NCBI GenBank assembly: GCA_045648445.1
Contig: JAZRNY010000001.1
Coordinates: 1-64,000, forward strand
Reading direction: 5' to 3'
Length of the DNA stretch: 64,000 nt
DNA from: SIG607 sp045648445
Lineage (GTDB): Bacteria; Bacillota; Clostridia; Oscillospirales; Acutalibacteraceae
The translations under genes and the position numbers were made by a program. The notes below the pieces were generated by a model. That model was not told where the DNA came from and made no database searches. It saw nothing but the letters and a program-made list of their open reading frames with translations. Positions 1 through 7,153 of this stretch are shown here, piece after piece (positions within the stretch are counted from its first letter, which is position 1; the number at the start of each line of letters is the position of its first letter).

Positions 1-48
1 TTTGGCAAAATTAAATAGTGGAATTTAATTTTGCACGACACTTATTGC

Positions 49-138
49 AATGGGTAATGACAAATTTTCTTTGAAAATTTGTCATAAAATCAAAGATTTT
101 ATGTCGAAACTTGTAAGTTTCGACTTTCATTAACCATT
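49..138. repeat. Three-hairpin palindromic element
   Basis: The arms AATGGGTAATGA (49-60) and TCATTAACCATT (127-138) pair at 11 of 12 positions. They enclose three perfect hairpins with 8-11 base stems: ACAAATTTT/AAAATTTGT, ATAAAATC/GATTTTAT and GTCGAAACTT/AAGTTTCGAC. A fourth hairpin, AAAATTAAA/TTTAATTTT, lies at about 7-33. No reading frame is visible. It may be an intergenic palindromic element or the terminator region of a gene left of the window. The architecture resembles the array at 1679-1862. Confidence 0.6.
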
Positions 139-177
139 ATACCACATATTCGTTAATAAATAAAGTCCAATTTATTC

Positions 178-207
178 TTGATTATTAACCTGATTTTATG
201 GTATATT
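178..207 (+). promoter_or_regulatory. Sigma-A promoter of the NUDIX gene
   Basis: TTGATT (178-183) and TATATT (202-207) are 18 bases apart, 25 bases before the start codon. Confidence 0.6.
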
Positions 208-231
208 CATATATGAAGTGAGGTTTTAATT

Positions 232-777
232 ATGGATTTAACTGAAAAAACTCTTACAAGCGAAACTGTATTTAAAGGCAGAATAATTACCGTTAAAAAG
301 GACGTTGCTATTCTTCCCGACGGCAGTCAAGCGGGCAGAGAATATATCACACATCCGGGTGGCGTATGCGTAGTACCAATAACCGATAATAACGAAATCT
401 TAATGGTAAAACAGTACCGTTATCCTTATAGTGAAGTTGTTTTAGAAATACCTGCAGGTAAAAAAGATTTAGGCGAAGACCCATTTACAACAGGAAAACG
501 CGAACTAAAGGAAGAAACAGGCGCTACTGCAAAAAAATATATTGAATTAGGCGAACTTTACCCATCTCCCGGCTATTGCGGAGAAATAATATGGATGTAC
601 GGCGCAAAAGACCTTGATTTTGGCGAAGTAAACCCAGACGAAGACGAATTTTTAGAGGTAGAAAAAGTACCTTTAAATAAAGCGGTAGAAATGATATTAA
701 GCGGCGAAATTAAAGACGCCAAAACCCAAGCGGCAATACTGAAAATAAAGTTGCTGATAGAAAGTGGAAAATTTTAG
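232..777 (+). CDS. NUDIX hydrolase, ADP-ribose pyrophosphatase type
   Basis: Predicted to hydrolyse ADP-ribose or a similar nucleoside diphosphate sugar in the cytoplasm. The Nudix box is seen around residues 76-98 as G(x5)E(x7)RELKEETG. The aromatic QYRYPY segment just before it and the PSPGYCGE segment after it are typical of the NudF/ADP-ribose pyrophosphatase branch. At 181 residues it has the normal family length. The start is fixed by a GTGAGG Shine-Dalgarno sequence and the promoter upstream. It is monocistronic, with a strong terminator directly after it. The exact substrate is inferred from the family, not proven. Confidence 0.85.
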   Translation: MDLTEKTLTSETVFKGRIITVKKDVAILPDGSQAGREYITHPGGVCVVPITDNNEILMVKQYRYPYSEVVLEIPAGKKDLGEDPFTTGKRELKEETGATAKKYIELGELYPSPGYCGEIIWMYGAKDLDFGEVNPDEDEFLEVEKVPLNKAVEMILSGEIKDAKTQAAILKIKLLIESGKF

Positions 778-780
778 TAT

Positions 781-819
781 AAAAACGCACCTTTGTCAGC
801 AGACAAAAGTGCGTTTTTT
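781..819 (+). terminator. Intrinsic terminator of the NUDIX gene
   Basis: The inverted repeat AAAACGCAC.TTTGTC/GACAAA.GTGCGTTTT is followed by a T run. It can work in both directions and also faces the lipoprotein gene end at 891. Confidence 0.8.
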
Positions 820-890
820 ACATGCGAAAGAGCGACTAAAAGGTGTATAATTGGGGGAAAGAACGACCAAAAGTATGCGAATCCCTCGTT

Positions 891-1286
891 TTACGCCCAG
901 TGCAACTCATAATAGTACCAGTTATCAGAAATCTTTTTAATAAAGCACCAATCCGTGCCGTTGTTTGGCTTTCCGAAATATACGCCCCCGTCATCATTGT
1001 GTAAATCATTTTGAATCTTTTCCAAATCGTTTCCGATATAAAAATCAGGCAGTAACCATTCGTTTTCGGAAGAGTAATAATACCCGTAATATACTCCACC
1101 AATACTTAACCCAGTTGCTTTATAATCATAGAATTCGTTTTCTTCTACCGGAGAAAATGAATCCATATTTTCTGTTACATAATCGGAAATCTCATTATAC
1201 ATTTTGCTGGATATCGATATATCACCACAAGCGGCTAAAAATAAGGCGAGAAAACAGATCATTAGCATACACGATAATCTTTTCAT
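891..1286 (-). CDS. Small secreted lipoprotein, unknown function
   Basis: The 131-residue protein starts with a lipoprotein signal peptide: MKR, a hydrophobic stretch, then lipobox LAAC with the lipidated cysteine near residue 20. It is therefore probably anchored on the outer face of the membrane. The mature part is acidic and rich in Tyr and Trp (GVYYGYYYSSENEWLLP), with no domain I recognise. Its ATG overlaps the stop of the four-helix-bundle gene (ATGA at 1283-1286), and its Shine-Dalgarno AAAGGAG lies inside that gene's end, so the two are translationally coupled. Confidence 0.6.
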   Translation of the reverse strand: MKRLSCMLMICFLALFLAACGDISISSKMYNEISDYVTENMDSFSPVEENEFYDYKATGLSIGGVYYGYYYSSENEWLLPDFYIGNDLEKIQNDLHNDDGGVYFGKPNNGTDWCFIKKISDNWYYYELHWA

Positions 1287-1630
1287 TTTGAATTCTCCTT
1301 TAGCGTTTTACAACTTGCGATCAACATTCTTCTGATTTGTCCGCAGAGATTTCTATGCTTTTTATATATTTCTTCATCAATCGTGTTCGTATTGAGCAAC
1401 AAGCGCAACCATCCTTCGGTTTCACTACATTCCTTGAGAGCAATTTCTAATTTTGAAAGCATATCCATTTTGCTCTGTCCGTAATTGGCTTCGCGGATAT
1501 TTGCATAAACACTACTGGAACTTTTACGGTTCTGGAAAAGAGTGTTAGATGATGCCTTAATATTTTGACATAGCAATTCTATTTCTGTTGCAAGCTGCTC
1601 AGAATATATTAGCAAATAATTTTTCGGCAT
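1283..1630 (-). CDS. Four-helix-bundle protein (S23/Avd-like fold)
   Basis: This 115-residue, almost entirely helical protein has the layout of the four-helix-bundle family once called S23 ribosomal proteins: an N-terminal helix, then a segment around residues 35-50 with SSSVYANIREAN, then ECSETEGWLRLLL and a basic C-terminal helix. Members are often unassigned; the fold is shared with the Avd accessory protein of diversity-generating retroelements. No reverse transcriptase or template repeat is near it here. The start has a good AAAGGAG site. It forms a two-gene unit with the overlapping lipoprotein gene, which is an unusual partner. The function is unknown. Confidence 0.6.
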   Translation of the reverse strand: MPKNYLLIYSEQLATEIELLCQNIKASSNTLFQNRKSSSSVYANIREANYGQSKMDMLSKLEIALKECSETEGWLRLLLNTNTIDEEIYKKHRNLCGQIRRMLIASCKTLKENSK

Positions 1631-1678
1631 ATAACCACTCCTTTCAAGAGAATTATACTACTTTTCAGTAAACAAATC

Positions 1679-1862
1679 AAGGCGAAGCCTTGTATATCAT
1701 CAATTCCGAAGGAATTGTATATCATCAACACGCAGTGTTGCATCTCATCAAGCCGCAAGGGAATGCACGCTAACGCGTGATGAGATACAAGGTCGGCAAG
1801 CCGACCTTGATGATATGCACCGCACTTCGTGCGGCGATGATATGCCAAGCCTGCGGCTTGGA
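1679..1862. repeat. Branched palindromic repeat array
   Basis: Short GC-rich hairpins (AAGGC/GCCTT, AATTCC/GGAATT, ACAC/GTGT, AGGTCGGC/GCCGACCT, ACCGCAC/GTGCGG, AAGCC/GGCTT) are separated by linkers. On the left side the linkers read GTATATCATCA, GTATATCATCA and GCATCTCATCA. On the right they read TGATGAGATAC, TGATGATATGC and GATGATATGC. Left linkers are reverse complements of right linkers, so the whole can fold as one long stem with hairpins as side arms. It lies between the four-helix-bundle gene and the tRNA terminator. No protein is coded. Confidence 0.7.
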
Positions 1863-1863
1863 T

Positions 1864-1906
1864 AAAAAAAGAACGAACTTTTGGTAGACAAAAGTTCGTT
1901 CTTTTT
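1864..1906 (-). terminator. Terminator of tRNA-Arg
   Basis: A near-perfect stem, AAAAAGAACGAACTTTTG paired with CAAAAGTTCGTTCTTTTT, starts right after the encoded CCA end. Confidence 0.85.
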
Positions 1907-1983
1907 TGGCGCGCTTGAACGGATTCGAACCGCCGACACCTGCCGTCGGAGGGCAGTGCTCTATCCAACTGAGCTACAAACGC
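1907..1983 (-). tRNA. tRNA-Arg (anticodon CCG)
   Basis: Read on the minus strand, the gene starts GCGTTTG, pairing with CAAGCGC near the 3' end, and is followed by discriminator G and an encoded CCA (1907-1909). The D arm is TAGCTCAGTTGGATAGAGCA. The anticodon stem CTGCC/GGCAG holds loop CTCCGAC with anticodon CCG. The T arm GGCGG-TTCGAAT-CCGTT closes with two G-U pairs. Promoter and terminator are both present, so it is a single-gene unit reading CGG codons. Confidence 0.95.
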
Positions 1984-2000
1984 AGATATTTTGTAAAGGA

Positions 2001-2029
2001 ATTATAGCATAAATTTCTTTAAATTTCAA
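2001..2029 (-). promoter_or_regulatory. Promoter of tRNA-Arg
   Basis: On the minus strand TTGAAA (2024-2029) and TATAAT (2001-2006) are separated by 17 bases, 18 bases before the tRNA 5' end. Confidence 0.8.
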
Positions 2030-2056
2030 CGACTTATTATATTTGCAAAAAAACAC

Positions 2057-2085
2057 TTGCTTTTTTAAAAACTTTCTGCTATAAT
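2057..2085 (+). promoter_or_regulatory. Promoter of rpmB
   Basis: TTGCTT (2057-2062) and TATAAT (2080-2085) have a 17-base spacer. The region between the divergent tRNA and rpmB promoters is about 27 bases. Confidence 0.75.
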
Positions 2086-2141
2086 AACTTTTGCTAATGT
2101 AAAAATCGCTATGGCGAAATTCTGAAGGAGGTGCTTAACGC

Positions 2142-2330
2142 ATGGCTAAATGTGATATCTGTAGCAAAGAAATTACTTTCGGTATTAAAGTTTCCCACTC
2201 TCACAGACGTACCAACCGTACCTGGAAGCCCAACGTTAAGAGAGTTAAGGCTATCGTTGATGGTTCTCCGCGTCGTATATACGCTTGCACCCGTTGCTTG
2301 CGTTCCGGAAAGGTTACACGCGCAATCTAA
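2142..2330 (+). CDS. rpmB: 50S ribosomal protein L28
   Basis: Structural protein of the large ribosomal subunit, 62 residues, the normal size. It begins MAKCDICSKEITFG and carries two CxxC-type pairs (CDIC near the start, CTRC near residue 50), the zinc-binding form of L28 seen in many Firmicutes. The basic HSHRRTNRTWKPN segment is diagnostic. A strong AAGGAGGTG site 7 bases before the ATG fixes the start. It is monocistronic with its own promoter and terminator. Confidence 0.97.
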   Translation: MAKCDICSKEITFGIKVSHSHRRTNRTWKPNVKRVKAIVDGSPRRIYACTRCLRSGKVTRAI

Positions 2331-2358
2331 GAAAGTTAATTCTTTAAGATTAGAATTT

Positions 2359-2391
2359 AGAGCAATCCGAAAGGATTGCTCTTTTTCTTTT
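2359..2391 (+). terminator. Terminator of rpmB
   Basis: AGAGCAATCC-GAAA-GGATTGCTCT is followed by a T-rich run that reaches the end of the converging MATE gene. Confidence 0.85.
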
Positions 2392-3770
2392 TACATACAT
2401 TTAAGTTTTAATTTTTTATAGGTTTTTATACAAATCACTGTTTGCATTGTAAGAGTTATGGTCCAACTTATTACGTAAACTAAAAACAAGTAAAAATACT
2501 GTTGATATTGGTTTTGAACCGCCTCTCTTATAAATGGGAAAATAACCCATATCCACAAAAATCTAAAACCGCAAACGCCAAACACCGATACCAGCATTGG
2601 AGAAACGGAAGTACCCATACCGCGTATGCAACCTACCATTACGTCCATTGCGCCGCCTATAAAATAAGGAATACAAATAACCGTAAGATGTATCATACCA
2701 AAGGTTATTGCTTCTTGCGTGTTTGTAAAAATTCCCAAAAAGAATTTTCCGTAAAGGACTATAGGTATCGAAAGCACACAGCCTATGGTCACCGATATAC
2801 CCGTTAAAGTAAATATAAGTTTTTTAATTTGATTTATTTTTTTAGCGCCGGTATTTTGTCCTATAAACGAAGTAGATGCATGATGAATTGAGTTCATGGG
2901 AATAAATATAAAGTTTGCAATGTTTGTTGCGGCGGCACTTCCTGCCATTGCGTAGGCGCCAAAGGTGTTAATGGTTGCTTGTAATATTGTATTTGATACA
3001 GAGAAAATCATACCATGAAGTCCTGCAGGCACACCTATATATATGGTTTGCATTAATGCTTTTTTATGTATTTTAAGGTTTTTTAGTGACAGTCGGCAAT
3101 CGTTATTCTGCTTTTTCATATAAATAACCACAAGCGTTGCCGAAACGGTTTGAGAAATAACCGTAGCCAATGCAACACCTGCCACGCTCATATCAAAGGC
3201 AACCACAAACAACACGTTAAGTCCCACGTTCAATACGCCTGCAATACCCAAAAACATAAGAGGACGTATCGTGTCGCCTATAGAACGCAAAATTGCGCTT
3301 CCGAAATTATAAATAAGTAGAACGGGAAGTCCTAAAAAGTAAATTTTAGTATAAAGAGATGCTAATCCTATTACCTCACCAGGAGCGTTCATCAAATGTA
3401 GCAAAGGTTGTGCACAAAAAAATCCAATAGCACCTATAACTACACCTAAAATCACCGATAGAAGCATAGAAGTATGTACGGTTTTCTTTACGGCATCGCT
3501 ATTTTTAGCGCCCACGTTTTGAGCCACTACAACACCCGATCCGTTACCAAGACCCATAGCCAACGCAATTATGGCATTTATTAAGGAAGCCGTAGAACCG
3601 ACCGCCGAAACGGCAAAATCACCATCGGCTGAAAATTTGCCGACAATAACCGTATCTGCCGCATTGAAAAAAATCTGCAACAATCCCGATATTATTATAG
3701 GGAAGGCAAATAACATTATTTTCTTTAAAAACGGCCCTGTGGTCATATCAAGAGTTTTTGCTTTAGTCAC
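2391..3770 (-). CDS. MATE family efflux transporter
   Basis: Integral membrane exporter that moves drugs or metabolites out in exchange for Na+ or H+. The protein has about twelve hydrophobic segments and family landmarks: PIIISGLLQIFFNAADTVIVG in the first helix and the internal repeat of the two six-helix halves (second half begins near IHKKALMQTIYIGVPAGL). I place the start at the GTG at 3770 because AAAGGAAG lies at proper distance before it; an in-frame ATG 21 bases upstream overlaps that site. The length of 459 residues is normal. The substrate cannot be read from sequence. Confidence 0.9.
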   Translation of the reverse strand: MTKAKTLDMTTGPFLKKIMLFAFPIIISGLLQIFFNAADTVIVGKFSADGDFAVSAVGSTASLINAIIALAMGLGNGSGVVVAQNVGAKNSDAVKKTVHTSMLLSVILGVVIGAIGFFCAQPLLHLMNAPGEVIGLASLYTKIYFLGLPVLLIYNFGSAILRSIGDTIRPLMFLGIAGVLNVGLNVLFVVAFDMSVAGVALATVISQTVSATLVVIYMKKQNNDCRLSLKNLKIHKKALMQTIYIGVPAGLHGMIFSVSNTILQATINTFGAYAMAGSAAATNIANFIFIPMNSIHHASTSFIGQNTGAKKINQIKKLIFTLTGISVTIGCVLSIPIVLYGKFFLGIFTNTQEAITFGMIHLTVICIPYFIGGAMDVMVGCIRGMGTSVSPMLVSVFGVCGFRFLWIWVIFPFIREAVQNQYQQYFYLFLVYVISWTITLTMQTVICIKTYKKLKLKCM

Positions 3771-3823
3771 GAAAATTCTTCCTTTCCGCATTAAAACGGG
3801 GCAGTTTCCTGTCCCGTTATTTA

Positions 3824-5389
3824 CTACACAAGTCCTGCCAGTTTTAATTTTAAAATTGCAAGGTCAGTGGCATTAATTTCACCGTCTTGATTAAAATCCG
3901 CTCCACTGCTTATATCATCGTTAATAGCAGCAAGATACAGTTTTAAAATTGCCAAATCGGTAGCATTTACCACTCTATCGCCGTTTGCATCGCCCAAAAT
4001 CACACTGCTAAGAGAAGGTATTGTTTGACTCTCCACTATTTCTGCGCAAAAATAGCAATACTTAACCTTTTCGCCGTCTTCGGTTTGGGTCGGCTGTTTA
4101 ACAATTTCCCAACCGGTATTAAAATGAAGAATTTCGACACCTAATGTATAAGAACCCCTTATTACACCTTCCCACAAACTGTTATCACTTGCCAAATAAG
4201 TAATGGTTTTGCCATCCATATTTAAGCCGTAATAGGTTTTGCCTACGGGAACATCAATGGGAATTTCCTTTACTACGTTATGATGGCTGTCGTATACGTA
4301 AATTTTGTTTTCATCATTAAAATAAAGATGACCGTTATACTCAAATAAACCTGCAAAATAGCGGTTATAGTAATCACCATCTGCTCTTTGCCAACAGTAA
4401 ATGTTGTATTTGTCAGAATAAAATCCAATTTCTTTAATCTTTTCAATATTCTTAAAATCTTTTGTGCGAACAAGTCCGCCGGCATTGGCGCTATTATCAA
4501 TATAGTACCAATATTCGCCGATTTTATAAACAGCGGTGGATGCCGTTCTCCAAGAAGAATTACCTGTATAACTTTCGCAAACGATGCCCTCTAATTTTTT
4601 ATACCCATCCTGTGTATAAGCAATAGGAATAAAAAAGTTATCGTGCAATTCGTCAAATAGTATTTCAGTATCTGAAAGAAGGAATTCGTTGTGACTTACT
4701 TCACCTACAAAATCATATCTGTGTGTATATCCTAAAATAGGATCGTCATTAGTTGTATCAACGTGATACCATTTGCCGTCGATTTCAACAACATTCCAAC
4801 CATGATTATCTTCAAGACTTATAACGTAATAGGACTGAATACCCAAACGTCGAAGAATATACATATATGTATACGCATAACTTTGACAAACGCCGATTTT
4901 TTCCTTTAAAAATCCTACTATATCATGATTTTCTTTATCTTCATTTTCAAAAAGGCGATAATCGTACATATAGTTTAACGCAAGCCAGTCATGTACGTAA
5001 AGGGCTTTTTCGGTTTGAGACCAATCGTCTTCTATTGCATTAATCACATTATTGGTTTCGGTTTCTATAAAGGCGCGGTCGCTGAGCATTTCTTCTTTGC
5101 TGATATCATAAGTAAAAAGCAACTTTTTAAGAACTCCGCCCTGACTTTGTGTACTAACACTTGCCAAATAGTATAATTCCGGATGTTGCGCTTCTAAAAA
5201 GTAATAATATTCAACCACTTCATCAAAGGAAACTTCCATTTCGCTTAAGTCAAGTTCGCTTTCCATATTAAAAATTGCGTTATACATAGCCTCTTTAAAG
5301 GTGAGTTTCTCTTCACTTGCAAAAGAAGGAACTGCAAATGCGCAAATTAAAACAACAACGCTTAAGATTATTGATAAAATTTTTTTCAT
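3824..5389 (-). CDS. Secreted transglutaminase-like protein with dockerin
   Basis: Residues 1-24 form a signal peptide. Residues 120-225 are a transglutaminase-like core with the catalytic triad visible: Cys168 in GVCQSYA, His196 in NHGWNVV and Asp211 in YHVDTTNDD. The middle is a beta-rich region with repeated WYYIDN/GLFEYNGHLYF motifs. The C-terminal about 60 residues are a type I dockerin with two calcium loops (DANGDRVVNATDL and DFNQDGEINATDL). It is probably a surface or cellulosome-associated peptidase or cross-linking enzyme; members of this superfamily also act as cysteine proteases. It lies 16 bases after its paralogue at 5406-6989. Confidence 0.85.
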   Translation of the reverse strand: MKKILSIILSVVVLICAFAVPSFASEEKLTFKEAMYNAIFNMESELDLSEMEVSFDEVVEYYYFLEAQHPELYYLASVSTQSQGGVLKKLLFTYDISKEEMLSDRAFIETETNNVINAIEDDWSQTEKALYVHDWLALNYMYDYRLFENEDKENHDIVGFLKEKIGVCQSYAYTYMYILRRLGIQSYYVISLEDNHGWNVVEIDGKWYHVDTTNDDPILGYTHRYDFVGEVSHNEFLLSDTEILFDELHDNFFIPIAYTQDGYKKLEGIVCESYTGNSSWRTASTAVYKIGEYWYYIDNSANAGGLVRTKDFKNIEKIKEIGFYSDKYNIYCWQRADGDYYNRYFAGLFEYNGHLYFNDENKIYVYDSHHNVVKEIPIDVPVGKTYYGLNMDGKTITYLASDNSLWEGVIRGSYTLGVEILHFNTGWEIVKQPTQTEDGEKVKYCYFCAEIVESQTIPSLSSVILGDANGDRVVNATDLAILKLYLAAINDDISSGADFNQDGEINATDLAILKLKLAGLV

Positions 5390-5405
5390 TTTATTCTCCT
5401 AATTA

Positions 5406-6989
5406 TTAATAATATGCCAAATACAATTTTAAAAGTGCGAGGTCAAGCGAATCAACGTTGCCGTCTTTATTAAAATCAGCGCCGTTCGCCGTGGCGGTTT
5501 TATTAATACCGGCAAGTTTAAGTTTTAATAATGCCAAGTCTGTTGTATTTACTTTTCCGTCGCCGTCAGTATCACCCGCTCCGTAAGGAATAGAAAGTTT
5601 AGGAATTTCATATTCCTCCAAAACCTTCAAACATACGTCACAGTAAAGTTCTTTCAATCCTGGTGTAAACATTGTGGCTTCTTTGCTGGTTACCCATTTT
5701 TCGATAGCGTGACCATAGTAACAAACGTCGCACTGCAAAATTTTAACGTTATTAAAATACAAATCTTTAGTTACTATAAAATAGCACTGTTCATCTATCA
5801 TTTGAAAGCCAAAAAATCTACCGTATTCACTTTGAGCGCTGGGGGTCAATCCTAATACCGCTACAGTTCTGTTATCCTCAGGGTCGTAAGTATAAAGATT
5901 TTTTTCATCGGAAAAAAACAAATTTCCGTTATATTCAAAAAGTCCCGTATAACAACCGTAATAACCGTAATTGTCGCCTCGTATATCCCAAACTCCATCG
6001 ATTTTATTAACCAATTGGCTTGAATAAAAATCTTTTGTTTTTCTAAGTCCGCCGTTGGAACTGTCGTAATCTATATAATACCAATATCCGTCGTCCATAG
6101 GCACTACCGAAGAAAGCGCCTCTTTGTACAAATCAGGACCGTTATACTTTGAACAGTAAATATTGCCTTCGTCTATTTTAAAAGGAATATACCAGTTATC
6201 GTGATTGCCGTCGTTTATTTCGACGTCCGAAAGTAAAAATTTATTATGCTTTACAGTACCAAAACTATCGTACTCTTGATATTGGTTATAAACGGGGTCA
6301 TCGTGGGTTGCATCTACGTGATACCACTTACCGTCTACCTGAACCACGTTCCATCCGTGATTATCTTCATTGCTTATTGCCATATAACTTTTGATGTCTA
6401 TCTGACGCAAAAAGAAAATCATGGCATATGCGTACGCTTGGCAAACTCCCGTGCCCTGTTCAAACATTAAAAGCATATCGTGTATTTCTTCACCACGGTC
6501 GGTAAACCATCTGTTATCATAGCAGTAATTTGCAACAATAAAATCGTGAACGTAAAGAACCTTTTGCATATCACTCCACGAAGGATTGATTTTATTGTAC
6601 ATATATGTAGCCATATCGCTTAAATACTCACGTTTTTCAAGCATTTTATCTTTCGACATTTTATAACTAAAGGTGATTTTTTTAACCTTTCCGTTACTGT
6701 GAGTATACATAAGCGAAGTATTAGCATAACAGTTTATTTCGGGATAATGATAATATATCTTTCTCATTATATCATCAATTTCGGTACAATAAGCATAACC
6801 TCCTGATAAGGTACACCTAAAATTATACTTTGAAACGTCTAAACTAGACTTCATATTCCACAAAGCGTTAATTATTTCTTCTTCACATTTCTTTTGACTT
6901 GACGAGGGCGCCGAAGCCGCAAAGGTAGAGAAAGAGAACATCGAAACAAAAACTACCGCACATAAAACTATACTTATTAACTTTTTCAA
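5406..6989 (-). CDS. Secreted transglutaminase-like protein with dockerin (paralogue)
   Basis: Same layout as the downstream neighbour: signal peptide (residues 1-24), transglutaminase core with Cys183 (GVCQAYA), His211 (NHGWNVV) and Asp226 (YHVDATHDD), a beta-rich middle with WYYIDY/GLFEYNGNLFF, and a C-terminal dockerin (DTDGDGKVNTTDL, DFNKDGNVDSLDL). The pair is a tandem duplication forming one operon. I chose the TTG at 6989 because GAGGGTG precedes it and the product then begins MKKLISIVL; a longer TTG start at 7004 would overlap that site. The true substrate is unknown. Confidence 0.85.
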   Translation of the reverse strand: MKKLISIVLCAVVFVSMFSFSTFAASAPSSSQKKCEEEIINALWNMKSSLDVSKYNFRCTLSGGYAYCTEIDDIMRKIYYHYPEINCYANTSLMYTHSNGKVKKITFSYKMSKDKMLEKREYLSDMATYMYNKINPSWSDMQKVLYVHDFIVANYCYDNRWFTDRGEEIHDMLLMFEQGTGVCQAYAYAMIFFLRQIDIKSYMAISNEDNHGWNVVQVDGKWYHVDATHDDPVYNQYQEYDSFGTVKHNKFLLSDVEINDGNHDNWYIPFKIDEGNIYCSKYNGPDLYKEALSSVVPMDDGYWYYIDYDSSNGGLRKTKDFYSSQLVNKIDGVWDIRGDNYGYYGCYTGLFEYNGNLFFSDEKNLYTYDPEDNRTVAVLGLTPSAQSEYGRFFGFQMIDEQCYFIVTKDLYFNNVKILQCDVCYYGHAIEKWVTSKEATMFTPGLKELYCDVCLKVLEEYEIPKLSIPYGAGDTDGDGKVNTTDLALLKLKLAGINKTATANGADFNKDGNVDSLDLALLKLYLAYY

Positions 6990-7101
6990 AATAAACACCC
7001 TCAATTTTTTACTAAATATTTCTATCCTAACCCATTATATTTTATTATTAAACAATAAATAAGTCAACCATATTAAAAATAATTCTATATTTTTAATAAA
7101 A

Positions 7102-7136
7102 ATATCCCCTACACAAAAAAATTATGTAGGAGATAT
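7102..7136 (-). terminator. Terminator of the citrate/aconitase operon
   Basis: On the minus strand ATATCTCCTACAT pairs with GTGTAGGGGATAT and is followed by TTTTTATT, 18 bases after the aconitase stop. Confidence 0.7.
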
Positions 7137-7153
7137 AGTTAATTTGCATAAAT

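Noticed and set aside
1283..1630. Avd protein of a diversity-generating retroelement
   Set aside because: The fold is shared but there is no RT or repeat within reach; the only RT in the window is a retron type 43 kb away.
1609..1968. Reading frame on the minus strand across the hairpin array and tRNA
   Set aside because: It overlaps a clear tRNA-Arg, its terminator and the palindromic array, and has no ribosome site.
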